Shown: positions 44,608 to 56,474 of the stretch, in pieces | How positions within the stretch are numbered: the first letter of the stretch is position 1 | Layout of the letters: every line of letters starts with the position of its first letter | Source: Copromyces sp. CBS 386.78 | Taxonomy: Eukaryota > Ascomycota > Sordariomycetes > Sordariales > Sordariaceae | Assembly (NCBI GenBank): GCA_030685235.1 | Contig: MU839226.1 | Location: forward strand, 41,584-105,583 | DNA length: 64,000 bases | Reading direction: 5' to 3' | Program-made: the position numbers and the translations under genes | Notes under the pieces: generated by a model | What the model saw: the letters and a program-made list of their open reading frames with translations, nothing else | The model's database searches: none | What the model was told of the DNA's origin: nothing

Positions 44608-47600
44608 CAGCGATGTAAATGAAACAAAATAAAATCTGGGCTTGGCCGTTTTGGTTCATTTTGTATAAAAATCGATATTTTGTTTTATTTGACAGGTCGT
44701 TTTGGTTTGTTTTAGATCTTTTATACTGGGTAATACATTTTTCCAGGCTCCGAAATACCCGAAATTACACACTTTTATTAGCCGTATTAGCATTATTACA
44801 TAATAAAAACGCAGAATTAAATACATACAATAATAACAAACAATTAGAATACAATAAACTAGAACGATTACTCTTCGTTACCCCCTTCGAAACAACCCTA
44901 TAATTTCAAGTATAGTAATTTATTAATAAATTCGTTATCTAATTTATATTATTATAATAATAGGATTAAACTTATAATACTAAATACCTTCTTATACTCG
45001 TTAAATATAAAGGGGATCGAAAGGTAATTATATATTATTAAAATTAAGCGAAGGTATTTACTTTCGTTTTAAATCTATTACGTAATAGGATTAATAACCG
45101 GTTAGGGCTCCTCTTTTAAATAGAATATAACCTCTTCGTTAAAATATAATTATAATACTAAAGTCTTATAATAGTTTAATAATATTAACCCGTATAAATC
45201 CTCGCATTATAATACTTATAATATAGAATTTAATAATATAGTCGTAATCGTAATCGAATTAGCAATAATTATATTAATAACGGTAGGTAAATTATGGTAT
45301 TAATACTTATAATAATAAATAGTTTTAAATTTAATAATTATATAATTAACTTCGAACTTCGAAACGTTTAATTCAATCTATTTCCTTCTATACCCGGGGT
45401 AAAGGACTATAGTAATTTAATACGATAATAATTTACCTATAAATTCCTTATATTTTTCGAATTTAGTAATTATTTAATTAAAACCTTCCTAAATAAGTAA
45501 AAATCTAATATTAATTAAATAAGGGAGGGGGGGAAGTTCAATATAGCGGGGAATAGTACTAATATAAATTTAATTTTAATTACTAGTAATAATATATTAA
45601 ATACTAAATTAACTATTAACCGTACGTCGAATATTAAATAGATTACTAAGAGTTATTTAACTACTAACAATTACTTAATTATTAGTAAAAAGAGAGGAGA
45701 CCGCTAATAAATAATTATTATGTTGTAATAAATTAAATCGTAGAATACTAAATAATTTTATATTAAATCCAATTAAATAATATAAGAGATTTCTAATATA
45801 GTGGGGTTATAATTAATTACTAATAGAAAATTCGTAGTAGGGAAGGTCGAAAATATCCTTTTCCTCTTCCTCCTCTATATTTTCTTTATTATTAATAATA
45901 ATTTCCTCCTCCTCTTTATTATTAACGGCCGTAATTTTAACGTCGTATATATTTTATTAATATTTGAAATCCTTTAATATTTAATAAAGGGTAGTATAAA
46001 TTATAGGAAAATACGGCTTATACTATTTAAAATTTTTAATTGTCTTCTTAAAAAATTCGAAAATATAAATAATATAAATAAATATATCCCAATTTTCTTT
46101 CGTTAAAATATCCTCTACTAAAATATATTTATTAATATTAATCTAGCGACGATTTTAATAATAATAAACGTCGACTACCTCCTTTAAATTGAACGCGTAC
46201 TAAATTATAAAGAAGATAAAATTCTATCTAATATTGTTATCTACGGTTAGAATAATCGAATAAATATTAAGTTCGAGAAAAATATTATTATATATATTCC
46301 TTTCGACTTCTATTAATTTATTCTTTATAAATTTAATAAATTTATCCCTATACTAAAGAAAACGACGAATAAATATAACGATATTTTAAAGTTTGTTAAT
46401 AAGACCCCGCTTCTTCTACTCCTTTATAATCGTTTCCTCCTCTTCTTTAAATGATTTCGAAATTATAATTATTTTTCGAACGATAATATAAATTTCGCCT
46501 TTAAGAAAGGCCTTCGCGGCGAAATTAATAATATAGTTAAAGTAACGCAACTACAATCGATTTTTAAATTCGTCGAATTAATAATTATTAGTCGGAAAAT
46601 CGTTATTAAAATATAATTTCTCTACCAAATAATTTATATAAATATCGTTAGACTTAATATTATCGCCCTAGAAATAGCCGATATAAAATTAGGTTTAAAT
46701 TTAAATATAATTAATTTTAATTAATCTTTAATAATCTAATATAATATATATTCCTATACTAATATTTATACCGCCGTACCCCCTATTTATATACGATGTA
46801 CCTAATAAAAATCTAGTATTTATCCAAATAATAAACGTAGAACCCTAATAGAGAAGAATTGTTACTAAAGGTCTAAAGATCGAAAGAAATATATTTCTTA
46901 TATAGGTTCGTTTATATTATCTCTTTAATCTTTATAAAATAAAATAAATACTAGTAATTAACTTAACTCTTAATTATTTAGCCGGACTCGGGCAATAATT
47001 TAATTATTAAATTTATATTAAAAAACGATAGGAGGTAATAGAAGTTCGGGTTAAGGATAGTGGTAAAGGGTATAATATAATTAATAATCTACGTAAATAA
47101 CGAATCTTTAAAGGTATTTATAAACGGTTTCGTAATAGAAATACAATTAAATCTATAGGCCTCTATAATTTATTCGAATATATTACTAAAGGCTATTTTA
47201 AATTATTTAATTAGCGAACCTTTTATTTTTATAATAATTTAATAGGTATCTCTAAAATAATTAATAGCGCTACTAATAGAATTATTAATATAAATAATAT
47301 TATAATAGTTATAGTACTATATTTAATTAATAATTTTAATATAATTATTACCGCTCTTATTAATACTTTGCTCGGCGAACTAAATATTATTACTATCCTT
47401 CCTAATATAAGAAGTATAAATTTTATAACGATTGAACTAATTGTCGATAATATATTTACATCCCTTATATTTAACGTAAGGAAGTTTATTAATTTAAAAT
47501 AATAATTAATAAAAAAATACGAATTAATATAAATACTAATATATTATTATAATAATTATTACTAGCGGGCATTATATACTTAATTTAATAATATACGAAC

Positions 47601-48294
47601 TAACTCTCTAATACAATTAAAAATTATATTAATAAGGTTTCGAAGAACGTTAAAGGTATTAGTAGGAGGAGGGGGGGTAATAAATATAATAAGGGAGTTA
47701 ATACCGCCGTTACTAATACGAATAATACTAGTAATACTAGTAGTACTAATAATATTAATAATACTAATAGAGGGAGGAGTAGGAGGAGTAGGATTAATTA
47801 TACTACTACGGGCGAACTATTATAAAGTAGGGGAAATATAAGGGAAAAAAAAAAGGTAAAAATAAAGTATTTCTACAAAATATAAAAGGGGAGAGTAATT
47901 TATATAGTATAAAGTAATTTATAAATTTATAATACTATAGGGGTGATTACTAGCGGGTCTTATATAAATCGATTAATAGGATAGCTAATACGAGAAACCC
48001 CTTGCAATACTACGAAAAACCCCCTACAATACTAGAAAATATTACTAACGGGCCGTCGGGAGCAAACTTTTCACACCCCGTTTAAACGGAAAAAACGAGG
48101 TTTCTATTATGCGATAGACCGGTTTACACGGCTAGAATCTACCCCTTCTAATATCGGGAACCTTAGGACCGCCTTTTTTACGTATTTTAGCAAAACTGGG
48201 CCGATCGGTTTACTCATATCCGTATCCGATTTATTTTGTTTTGTTTTGTTTTGCCCTGTTTTATTTTATATCTTTTGACTCATTTACATCGCTG
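44608..48294 (-). mobile_element. RIPed hAT DNA transposon, 3,687 bp, inserted in the acetylesterase gene
   Basis: The ends are CAGCGATGTAAATGA and its exact complement TCATTTACATCGCTG. CAGxG ends and an 8-bp TSD are hallmarks of hAT elements. The TSD is CCTACGGC (44600-44607) on the left and CCTACAGC (48295-48302) on the right, differing by one G-to-A. Subterminal regions are rich in AAACAAAATAAAAT-like motifs. The interior is AT-rich and riddled with stops; a hAT transposase block is readable on the minus strand. Both ends are homologous to the shorter element at 58,450-59,992. Confidence 0.92.
45957..46119 (-). pseudogene. hAT transposase remnant
   Basis: Minus-strand translation reads EDILTKENWDIFIYIIYIFE, then FFKKTIKNF, then YKPYFPIIYTTLY-stop-ILKDF. 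This follows the conserved LTxEDWxxLxxIxxILxPFxxATKxLQG...LPTxxYLLxHFE segment of fungal hAT transposases, with two in-frame stops at former Gln/Trp-type codons. More of the gene probably spans about 45,000-47,700 but is too degraded to define. Confidence 0.65.
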
Positions 48295-48760
48295 CCTACA
48301 GCGGGTACGGAACCCCCGTGCGGTTCGTAGGGTATGCTGGCCAGGCGGCGAAGAACTTGGCCAGCACGGGCAAAGCCAGCTTCGTGGATCATTATCAGGC
48401 AGTGGCCAACATGTATCTGAAGCTGGGCAACACCAAGACGAATAGTCTGTATCCGAGCGATCATACGCATACGAGCCCTGAAGGAGCGGATCTGGTGGCC
48501 AAGGCGTTTGCGCAGGCGGTTAAGATTGCGATGAATGGGACGACGCCGTTGAGGGGGTTTTTGAATGCGGGCAATCCTACTGTTTTCTAAGTTTAGAGGG
48601 AGAAGGGGGGGGATTGAAATGGCCGGTGTACACTAGTACGTAGAGGTACCTACATGTATGACTTGTAGTCAAAAGAAATGAGTTTCTATGACGCCCTCTT
48701 TGGAGTTGCACGTTTGTCTACCGTCGTTACGCAAATAACTGAGCGAACTGTATTGAACCA

Positions 48761-48938
48761 TGACGAAGGAGGTGATTATGTGAGACGATAGAGGTAGTAG
48801 TAAATATTTTAATTAATTAAAGAGAGAGTAAAAAAGAGGAGGAAAAGGAGGACCAAGTCCGATTTATATACAAGGTAATTATATGTAAATTGTATTTACT
48901 AATACCAAGAAAGTTAAAATATATAAATAGCTTTAATA
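48761..48938 (-). repeat. Copia LTR, left copy (3' LTR of the element)
   Basis: Starts TGACGAAGGAGGTGATTATG and ends AGCTTTAATA. Aligns over its full length with the right copy, differences being C/T and G/A. Confidence 0.9.
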
Positions 48939-48952
48939 CTCCCCTTCAATCC
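48939..48952 (-). other. Copia polypurine tract
   Basis: GGATTGAAGGGGAG on the minus strand directly abuts the 3' LTR. Confidence 0.65.
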
Positions 48953-49619
48953 AAACGTAGATTACCCTATTAAAAAAGGGATAAGAGAGAAGGAAATAAA
49001 AGAGGAGAGAAAAGGAAGAAAAAAACTATTTATAAGGGTGCTCTTTTAGCCCAATACGGTTAGTACTAATAAAATTTAGTAAGAAAAAAGGATTACTATT
49101 GTAAAGGGTAAATAGGAAAAAAGATGGCGATAAAAGTACGAAAAAAGGTAAGAGAATAATAAAAACTCGTAAAAAAAAAGAGAGGAAAAGATGGAAAAAT
49201 AATATAACTCCGGATCTAATAATCGTAAGACTGTAAAAATAGTACTAATCGACTCGTTTCGTCGAAATAAATAAAATAGAAGTATAAATAAATTATAACG
49301 TAGTAGGAAGGGTGAGAAATATTTATAAATCGATTTTTAAAATTTCCTATACTAAAGAATTTCGCGGAAATTGGGAAATTGCAATTTAAACCGTTAAAAG
49401 GTATAAATAATAAATTAAAGGGAGTAGGAAATATAGAGGAAGGATTAGCCTAATATAGAATATAATAAAAAATAAAAATAAGGTAATATAATAATTTCCT
49501 AATAGGTATAGAAGTAGTAGTACGTGAGTATAGGGGAGTATTAGACGTATAGGTATTAAAGAGGTATTATTAGAAAATAATAATAATATTATAGAAGGCC
49601 TAAAGTTTAACGATATTAT

Positions 49620-49870
49620 TCGAAGATACTATAGAGGAGGGCTTTCGTAAAGATATCGGCGACCTCCTCTTTAGTAAGTACGTACTAAAAGTTTACGCTT
49701 CTAGCGGTCTAAGCTTCCCTATACTATATATATTAAATATTAATATATTTAGTACGGGTATAGTATTATAAGTTTTTCGTAAGGGCTATAGCGCTTTAAT
49801 TATTATAATAAATAATAGTAGCGTTTATCAGGGGATAAGCGAAGTTTAATAGTAATTTTCTAAGTTATAT
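49620..49870 (-). pseudogene. Copia RNase H C-terminal remnant
   Basis: Minus strand reads SAIALTKN, then YYTRTKYINI, then VNFQYVLTKEEVADIFTKAL. This is the Copia RNase H tail (QSAIALTKNP, HxRTKHIDI, VPTEEMVADxLTKAL). Confidence 0.8.
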
Positions 49871-50479
49871 CAATTCTTTTACTATTTAAATTTTTATTAT
49901 AACTTTTACTTGGTAAGAGGATAGGGTAATAATTTATTAGCGTTTAAATTATTAATTAATAGTTACGCTACCGATATAGAATATATAATTTTTAATAGAG
50001 CGTTTGGTAGCGGTATCTCCTCCTTAATCTATATTTAAAAAGTTAGTGAATAAAATAAATAGGCCGGCGTAAGTAAGATAAAGGATAAGAGTGCCCTAGA
50101 AGTACCGGAGAATACGTTTTACGGTTATAATATAATATTAGGTTAATTTAGCGAAGTAATAGTTGTAGAAAGATATTACGAAGGTTATATTTAGTTATAT
50201 ACCGAATATTATATATATAAGGGAATTAATAGCGTTTATATATTAATATTTATCGGCGGCGGTAGCTTCGAAACCTTTGGGTGGTTTAAGTATTTTATTA
50301 GTATTTATTGGCGTGGTTATTGGCCGGCAGTCTAATATCCCGAAATTTTTGAGTATTTTTTCGAAGTAAGCCTTCTAATTTAATTAGAGGATGCGGTTTA
50401 GCCTATTGCGGGTAATTGATATGCCTAGGTAATAAGAATAGTGATTTATATTGGTTATTTTGAAGCGTTTGCTGAGGGC

Positions 50480-50800
50480 AGCCTTAAATTATTGAACGTC
50501 GGGTTTGGAAGGCCCGGCGATGAGGAGATTATCAATATAGATGGCAATATAGGTAGTGCCTTTGCAAACCCGAGGGCTTTGTTTTAGGCCGTATAAGGCG
50601 CGGTTGAGCTTGTATACTAGGGCGGGATTGTTGCTGGTGATGCTTAGTGGTTATTCTACGAAGATTTCTTCTTTAATTAAGTTGTAGAGGAAGGCGGTTT
50701 AAATGTTTATTTATTCGAATTTTAAATCGAAGGCGGTAGCGAGGGCGAAGATAAGCTTGTAGTTTATAGGCTTTATAACGGATGTAAATATCTTATTATA
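50480..50800 (-). pseudogene. Copia reverse transcriptase remnant with internal deletion
   Basis: Minus strand reads TAFLYNLIKEEIFVE (for TAFLNGxLxEEIYME), then LVYKLNRALYGLKQSPRVCK, then YIAIYIDNLLIAG (for YVDDLLIAG; Asp to Asn). Only about six residues separate the LKQSPR and YIDN blocks, where Copia RTs have about forty, so the RT palm has an in-frame internal deletion in addition to RIP stops. Confidence 0.82.
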
Positions 50801-53629
50801 ATTAATTCCCTCTTATTATTTAAAACCCCGGACTATTTAGCGAGCTTTATAACGAAGGACTTCGCTGTTTGCGCCGGTTTTAAGCCTATATACTTATTTT
50901 CCGGATAGTAGGCGGCGGCCTAGGCTCTAGGGAACGAGGGTCTAAGTTTGGTTTTCGATAAGGGATTAGTATTCGGCCTATATAATTAAATATTAATCTT
51001 TTTAGTCCGGGCGTTTAATAGCCTTTCGAAGGTTTTTAAATTTTAATACTAATAGGGTAGTAAGGGTAATGAAGGTTAGAAGGTCGGATTTAAGATTATT
51101 AATTATTTTTAATAGTAATTATTGCCTATTAAAAATAATAAGATTTGAGGGATAGAGTTCGGGGTAACGGTTTATAATAGTACGTTAGTAATTTAAGTTG
51201 AAAAAGTTTAAATTATTGTTAATAAAAATAATATTATAAATTAGCGATAATAATATTAGTAATTTGGGTTAAAACGGGTATTAGGGTAATTTATTCGGGA
51301 GTAAAGGGTTAAACGACCGAATAGAAAAGAATAGAAATAATATAGGCGAATTAGGAATTCTCCTTAATTACGGTAACGGAATTCCCTTTAGATTTATATT
51401 AGGGGAGTAAGTTAGTAGTAGGGTTAAAGCTAGTAGTAAATATAAAGCCGATAGAAATAAGGCGGAAGTATAGGAAATTAAGAAAAATAACCAGGGCCGG
51501 AGAAACGGTTAGATTAGTAAAATATAGGTAGTAGGGAGGTTATATAATATAATTATATACTCTTCTATTAAAAAGTCGGGAAATAAAGCGGATAAATTTA
51601 TAATAGAGGTATTAAAATTAGAGTCCAGCGTAGGATAGAGGGTAGGTGAAGTAGTGGCGTTAAAATCCGGCGTAGGGTTAATAGAAATATAAATATATAT
51701 TTCATTAATAACTATATTATTAATAGAAATAACTTTATTATTTTTAGTAAGGATAATATAATTCGTAGAACTTTTATAGTTTAGTAATTTGCTACGGCTA
51801 ATAACAAAGGCTAGTTTACTAGGGAAATTAGTATTAAATAATTTATAATAGTAAAGGGCGCTAATAATTCTTAAGTGGGAAAGATTAGGCTTACGGCTAA
51901 TTTATACTTCGTATAGAATTTTATTTATTATATAATTAAAATACCGGTTCTTAAAATAAATGACCGTTTAGAAGACAATCGGCTAAAAGCGACGGCTAAA
52001 GCTACTATCGAATAAGATAATAGTAAAATATTTTTATAAGATTTTATTAAAACGTTTTAAAATACTATTCTATTCGTATTAATTAACTACGGAATATATT
52101 AATATAATAAAATAATTTTAATATTATAATTTAAATTTCCTATTAGTATTCTTACTAGCCTAATTAAAGTGAAAATAATATACGGATTACTCTAGTTTAT
52201 TAAATTCGTAGAATTATTTAGTAGAAACTTAGGGGAATTCGTCTTTAGTTTTAACAGTATAAATTTAAATATATTAAATAAAATTGTTAGTAATTATTAT
52301 TTAATAGTATTATCTTTATGGACCTTTAAAGTAGAACGGACTATACGTATCTATATAAATATATTCGAAGGGATATATCCTTTTATATATTAAATTTTTA
52401 TAAAGAATTTATTTAAAACGGTTAAATATATATTTATTGTAAAAGTAAGAGTTGGGGATAGGATAAATATTGGTAAATATTTTTTGGAAGGAAATAATAT
52501 TCCTTTTATTAAAATAAGCGAATTAGTCGTATTAGATTTTTAATTATTTATATTTAACGGTATAGGTAGTAAGAGTAAGGCGGCGTTTAAGAATATTAGT
52601 TAATTAATTTAGAATATAAACCCTATTAAATTCGAAATTTCGAAAGCGGATTCTATAGTTAGAAATATTTATAGCGATATTATTTCTAAATATTACGACG
52701 AAGTTTAGGCAATTAAATTAGGAGATAGAAATAAAATTATAAATTATTTTAGGAAAGTAATAAATTTATAAGAATATAAAGGATAATTTGCCTTTAAAAA
52801 TAGTTAGGAATTAGTAAATACTAGTTATTTTTAAAATAATTTCTATATTATTTATCCTTATAATTAGGGGGCCGGTATAAGGGTATAAATTCCGAAAGTT
52901 AGCCTTAGTATAGAATAAGTAATTAGCGGCTCTAAAGTCGAGAATAATAATATATTTAAAATTTTATAAGTAGGTACGGCGGGATTTTAAAGTTAATAAG
53001 GCGGTAATATACTCTATAAATTTAGAACCGAATAGTAGGATAATAATAATAAAAAAGGATTAAAATGAAATAATATTAATAAATAGTAGGGGAATAGTAT
53101 AAGAGTCCTATATTCTCTTCTACTATAAGAATAATAAGATAGTTAGATTAATAAATTAATAGGGGGTTAAATAAACGAACGGCGGATTAAATACTATAAG
53201 GCTTATAGGTTTTAAGGTAATAGTAATAGATTATAGGCTGGTAATATCCTAATTAGTATGGGAGCGCTTATTAGGGCAATAGTTTTTATATTGATTATTA
53301 GATTAATCCCCTTCTAAATTTATAGTAAATAAGGTACCTTAGGAAGGTTAAAGTCTAATAGTATTGTTAGAAGCCGAATTTTAATTTCTACTATACTTTT
53401 TAGAATATTATTTATTATAATGAACGTTGTTATAATTTAGTATTTTATATATTAAATAAAATATTTAAGAATATTTACTATTATTTTATAATTTCTTATT
53501 ATTAAATTTAGGTTTAGACGGGAAAAGGGTAGGGTTTTGGGCGATATAGGCGGTTATAGTAATTTCCGAATCGAATTCAAATTTATTCGTTAATTACTCT
53601 TTATATTAATTAATTAATCCTTTTTTAAA

Positions 53630-54077
53630 GAGAAACTCTATCTGCACGGGGTAAAAACTCTATCTGCACGGGGAAGAAAAAGTGACTTTCAATGTCCTTT
53701 TTGGAGCACTAGAAGATATAAAAACAAGGCAAAAATTATATCAGATTTTTCCTTATTTTTTCCTCTACCTGACAGTACCCTCAAAAGCTACGTATACACC
53801 TTGTAGCCTAAGAAAACCTCAGGAAAAAAAGTAATTATAAATAAATATTTAGAAAAATTAAAAGTCTAAAATTCCAATAAAGAAGGATTTTGACAACGCC
53901 TAGGGCTATGAGGGGGGTATAAACTTGGTATCTAGCTCTAAAATTCCGTCAAAATTCGAAGAGTATTTTGGTATTACTTTCATTTTTATATACTAAAGTC
54001 TGACAAAGTTATACTTAAAAACACAAAGTGGATCCCCGTGCAGATAGAGTTTTTACCCCGTGCAGATAGAGTTTCTC
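53630..54077. mobile_element. 448-bp un-RIPed MITE with doubled terminal repeat, TSD TTTTTAAA
   Basis: Perfect 45-bp terminal inverted repeats. Each arm is itself a direct duplication of a 22-bp unit: GAGAAACTCTATCTGCACGG(GG) then AAACTCTATCTGCACGGGG again. It is flanked by perfect 8-bp duplications TTTTTAAA (53622-53629 and 54078-54085) and sits inside the RIPed Copia element. CpA is intact throughout (five TGCACGG-type motifs), so it arrived after RIP of its host or was too short or single-copy to trigger RIP. No coding capacity. The GAGAAA ends and A/T-only 8-bp TSD resemble the 4820 and 7880 elements. Confidence 0.92.
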
Positions 54078-55617
54078 TTTTTAAATTCGGCGTTCTTCTT
54101 AGCCCGGTTTAAAGTAACGGCGTACCGGGTAATAATTCCTTAATTATTTTTTTCGGGAAGAAAAATATATTTTTAAATAAATTTAGATATAAAATGATTG
54201 TAATTTAAGCCTAGGCTAATAAGGAAGTAATTAATTAATTAGGCTATTTGAATTTTAATATATTTAAAGTCTATTTTAACGAATTCGTTTTAAATAATTT
54301 AAAGATAATTAATGAATTTAATAATATTAGAATATTTAGAAAGTATAGTCTTACAGAATTATTTTAAGGCTTTGCAGTAACTAGTAGTATCTTTAGGGTA
54401 ATAATATATATAAGCCTATTCGAAAGCTTCGTAAATAGTAGATAAGTTATAGTAATAGAATTTATTTTAAATAAAAAGTAAGAATTTATTTATAAATAAT
54501 ATTAATATTTACTATTATTTTATATCCTAATTTTCGCGTCTTTTAACGTTTTTATATTAAGAAGGCCGGAGCGGTAAGGCGGGGAATTTATAAATTAATA
54601 GATATCGAATTATAAATAGGACGAAATATAAATAATAATAGTGTAGTACTACGTAATATAATTCTTTCCCTTATTTTTAAAAACGGGGATAGTAATAAAT
54701 TCGGCGAAGTTTTTATTAGGTATTAGAATATAATTAGATCGGTTTAGCGGGGCCTAAGGGAATAATAGTAGTAAAACCTTAAAAGTTTATTAAATTAGGG
54801 GGAAAGAAAAATATTAGGCTTTTAGTAAGGTTTGAAAGAGTAGAAATAGAAGCGGGGGGTAAATATATAGAAAAAGAGGAATTTTAAAAAAATTTATAGA
54901 AGGCTTATAATATAATAATAATCTTTTTTAGTAAATGAGCGAAGTTGTAGCGGAGGTAATAACGGGCGGTAGGAATTTTTGTATGGCGTAGCTAGAGGTT
55001 ATAATAATATATTTTTTAAATTTATTAAGAAATTCTCACAAAGCGATCGCGCCGAACTATAAATAAAGTAAATGCCTAACCTATTATTAAATATTTAGTA
55101 AATTACAATAGGGTTATAATAAATATTATTATTAGTAAAATAGCGAGGATAGCAGAATACAGGAAATGATATAGTAGCGATATAAGAGAATAGGGGAGCC
55201 GGCTAGGGTAATTAATAGATTTGAGAGCGTTATTTTTGTACTTTTATTAAATAATAATAAATATTATTAATAAATCTATTGATTTTAGTATAAATGTGAT
55301 TAAATGCGATAAATTTTAATAAAGTTATAAAAATCTAATATTTTTATAATATAATAAATTCCCGCGTTTTAGATTACTAAGATTTTATTTGTATAAGGTA
55401 TATAAGGTAGTCCGTACGTAGTATATATATTTATAATTGGTAGCGGTACTTATATTTTGTAAAAAGCGTAAGTTTTTTATAATATAAATTACAATATTGT
55501 AATAAAAGAGTGATAGATAGATGGGAAGGATTTGGAGGTTTAGGAAAGGGAAAGGCGGGGGTAAATAATAATTATAAATTTAATTATTTTCTTTTTATCG
55601 TAATGCGTATAGCGTAT

Positions 55618-55641
55618 CCGGGCTTATAACTTATTAAATTA
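55618..55641 (-). other. Candidate Copia primer-binding site (half initiator tRNA-Met type)
   Basis: Next to the 5' LTR the plus strand reads GGGCTTATAAC. With one RIP change reversed (TTATAA from TCATAA) this equals the anticodon-arm sequence of eukaryotic initiator tRNA-Met, GGGCTCATAAC. Priming from an internal tRNA fragment is known for Drosophila copia. It begins about 13 bases inside the LTR edge, so the match is suggestive only. Confidence 0.45.
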
Positions 55642-55819
55642 TAACGAAGGAGGTAATTACGTAAGACGATGGAGGTAGTAGTAGATATTTTGATTAATTA
55701 AAGAGAGAGCAAGAAAGAGGAGGAAAAGGAGGACTAAGTCCGATTTATATATAAGGTAGCTATATGTAGATCGTATCTACTAATACCAAGAATACCAAGA
55801 TATATGAATAGCTTCAACA
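55642..55819 (-). repeat. Copia LTR, right copy (5' LTR of the element)
   Basis: Starts TAACGAAGGAGG (TG changed to TA) and ends AGCTTCAACA; 178 bp, the same as the left copy. Confidence 0.9.
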
Positions 55820-55824
55820 AACCG

Positions 55825-55941
55825 TTCCGAAGAAAATATAATGGGTAGGAGAATAAGAGGTGCTTGAATTTTCAACCATTCGGGTGCCTTGCAGCGAAAG
55901 CGCCACGATAGAGGGCGTTGTTTGTGTGACCAGTGGCCCAG

Positions 55942-55986
<45 letters not shown>

Positions 55987-56471
55987 ATTTAAAAGATTTC
56001 TTTTCTCCCCATTTCCACGCTGTCTGTATTGATCAAATTATGAATACCGTTGTGATGACATCATTGCGTTGCCCCCGAGACACTGTTATTGCTTTAGATT
56101 AGATTAGGAAAGTGCGATGAACGGGGTGGGATGATACGCGATATCGGAGATGACGTGAGGATTCTTTAAAGGAAAGACCTATCATGGTGCAAGCCCAAAA
56201 AATTCATGGTGAGAAAGGAGTCTGAGAATGAAAGAGCGAGGGGAGAAGACACCTAGGCAGGCAGGAAGCAGAAATTGAAATTCCTTCCAACCCACAATCC
56301 ATTCTCAACCTCTTCCCAGGATCCAGCCTTCTTCCCGTTCTCCCATCCAACCCTTCATCATCTTGAGTGAACAACTTTAAAAAAATGTGCTCACAAAACT
56401 CAAACTTTAGACAACAACTACTGCCGGACTGGCATTGGTGTTTGAACGGTAAAGACAAAACGGGAACTCAC
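55825..56471. other. Small GC-balanced stretch, no gene recognised
   Basis: Resumes the non-RIPed sequence broken by the Copia insertion. It contains a 37-A homopolymer. Short frames only. Confidence 0.4.
55947..55983 (+). repeat. 37-base poly-A run
   Basis: Uninterrupted A run after GGCCCAGGTTTT, followed by TTTATTTAAAAG. Could be a polymerase-slippage microsatellite, the tail of a retroposed transcript, or partly an assembly artefact. Confidence 0.9.
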
Positions 56472-56474
56472 TTA

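Larger units (their letters stand above)
44118..48590 (+). pseudogene. Rhamnogalacturonan acetylesterase (SGNH family), deleted and split by a transposon
   Basis: Exons 44118-44271 and 44366-44607 plus 48303-48590 belong to one gene. The N terminus is a signal peptide (MRFYSTTLIAGLAASSVDA), then a possible KR site before ATPTVYLAGDSTTA, the block I GDS with the nucleophile Ser. The first intron splits LLMG/WGEYL. The right fragment ends with YPSDHTHTSPEGADL, holding the Asp and His of the triad. This matches CE12 rhamnogalacturonan acetylesterases, secreted enzymes that deacetylate pectin. Two lesions are visible. A 3.7-kb hAT element sits after codon GTYG. Separately, AIAGRS runs straight into [10 protein letters not shown], so about 40 residues with the GHND oxyanion block are missing in frame. 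Removing the transposon and one TSD would leave an open 227-residue frame, still without HND. Confidence 0.9.
48761..55819 (-). mobile_element. Complete RIPed Ty1/Copia retrotransposon, minus orientation, TSD AACCR
   Basis: Two 178-bp LTRs (48761-48938 and 55642-55819) with TG...CA ends (some changed to TA) are flanked by AACCA (48756-48760) and AACCG (55820-55824), one transition apart. On the minus strand, RT is followed by RNase H next to the 48,938 LTR, the Copia order near the 3' end, so the element reads right to left. A purine tract (GGATTGAAGGGGAG on the minus strand) adjoins its 3' LTR. The whole 7,059 bp includes a nested 448-bp MITE. It lies 165 bp downstream of the acetylesterase stop codon. 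Confidence 0.92.
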
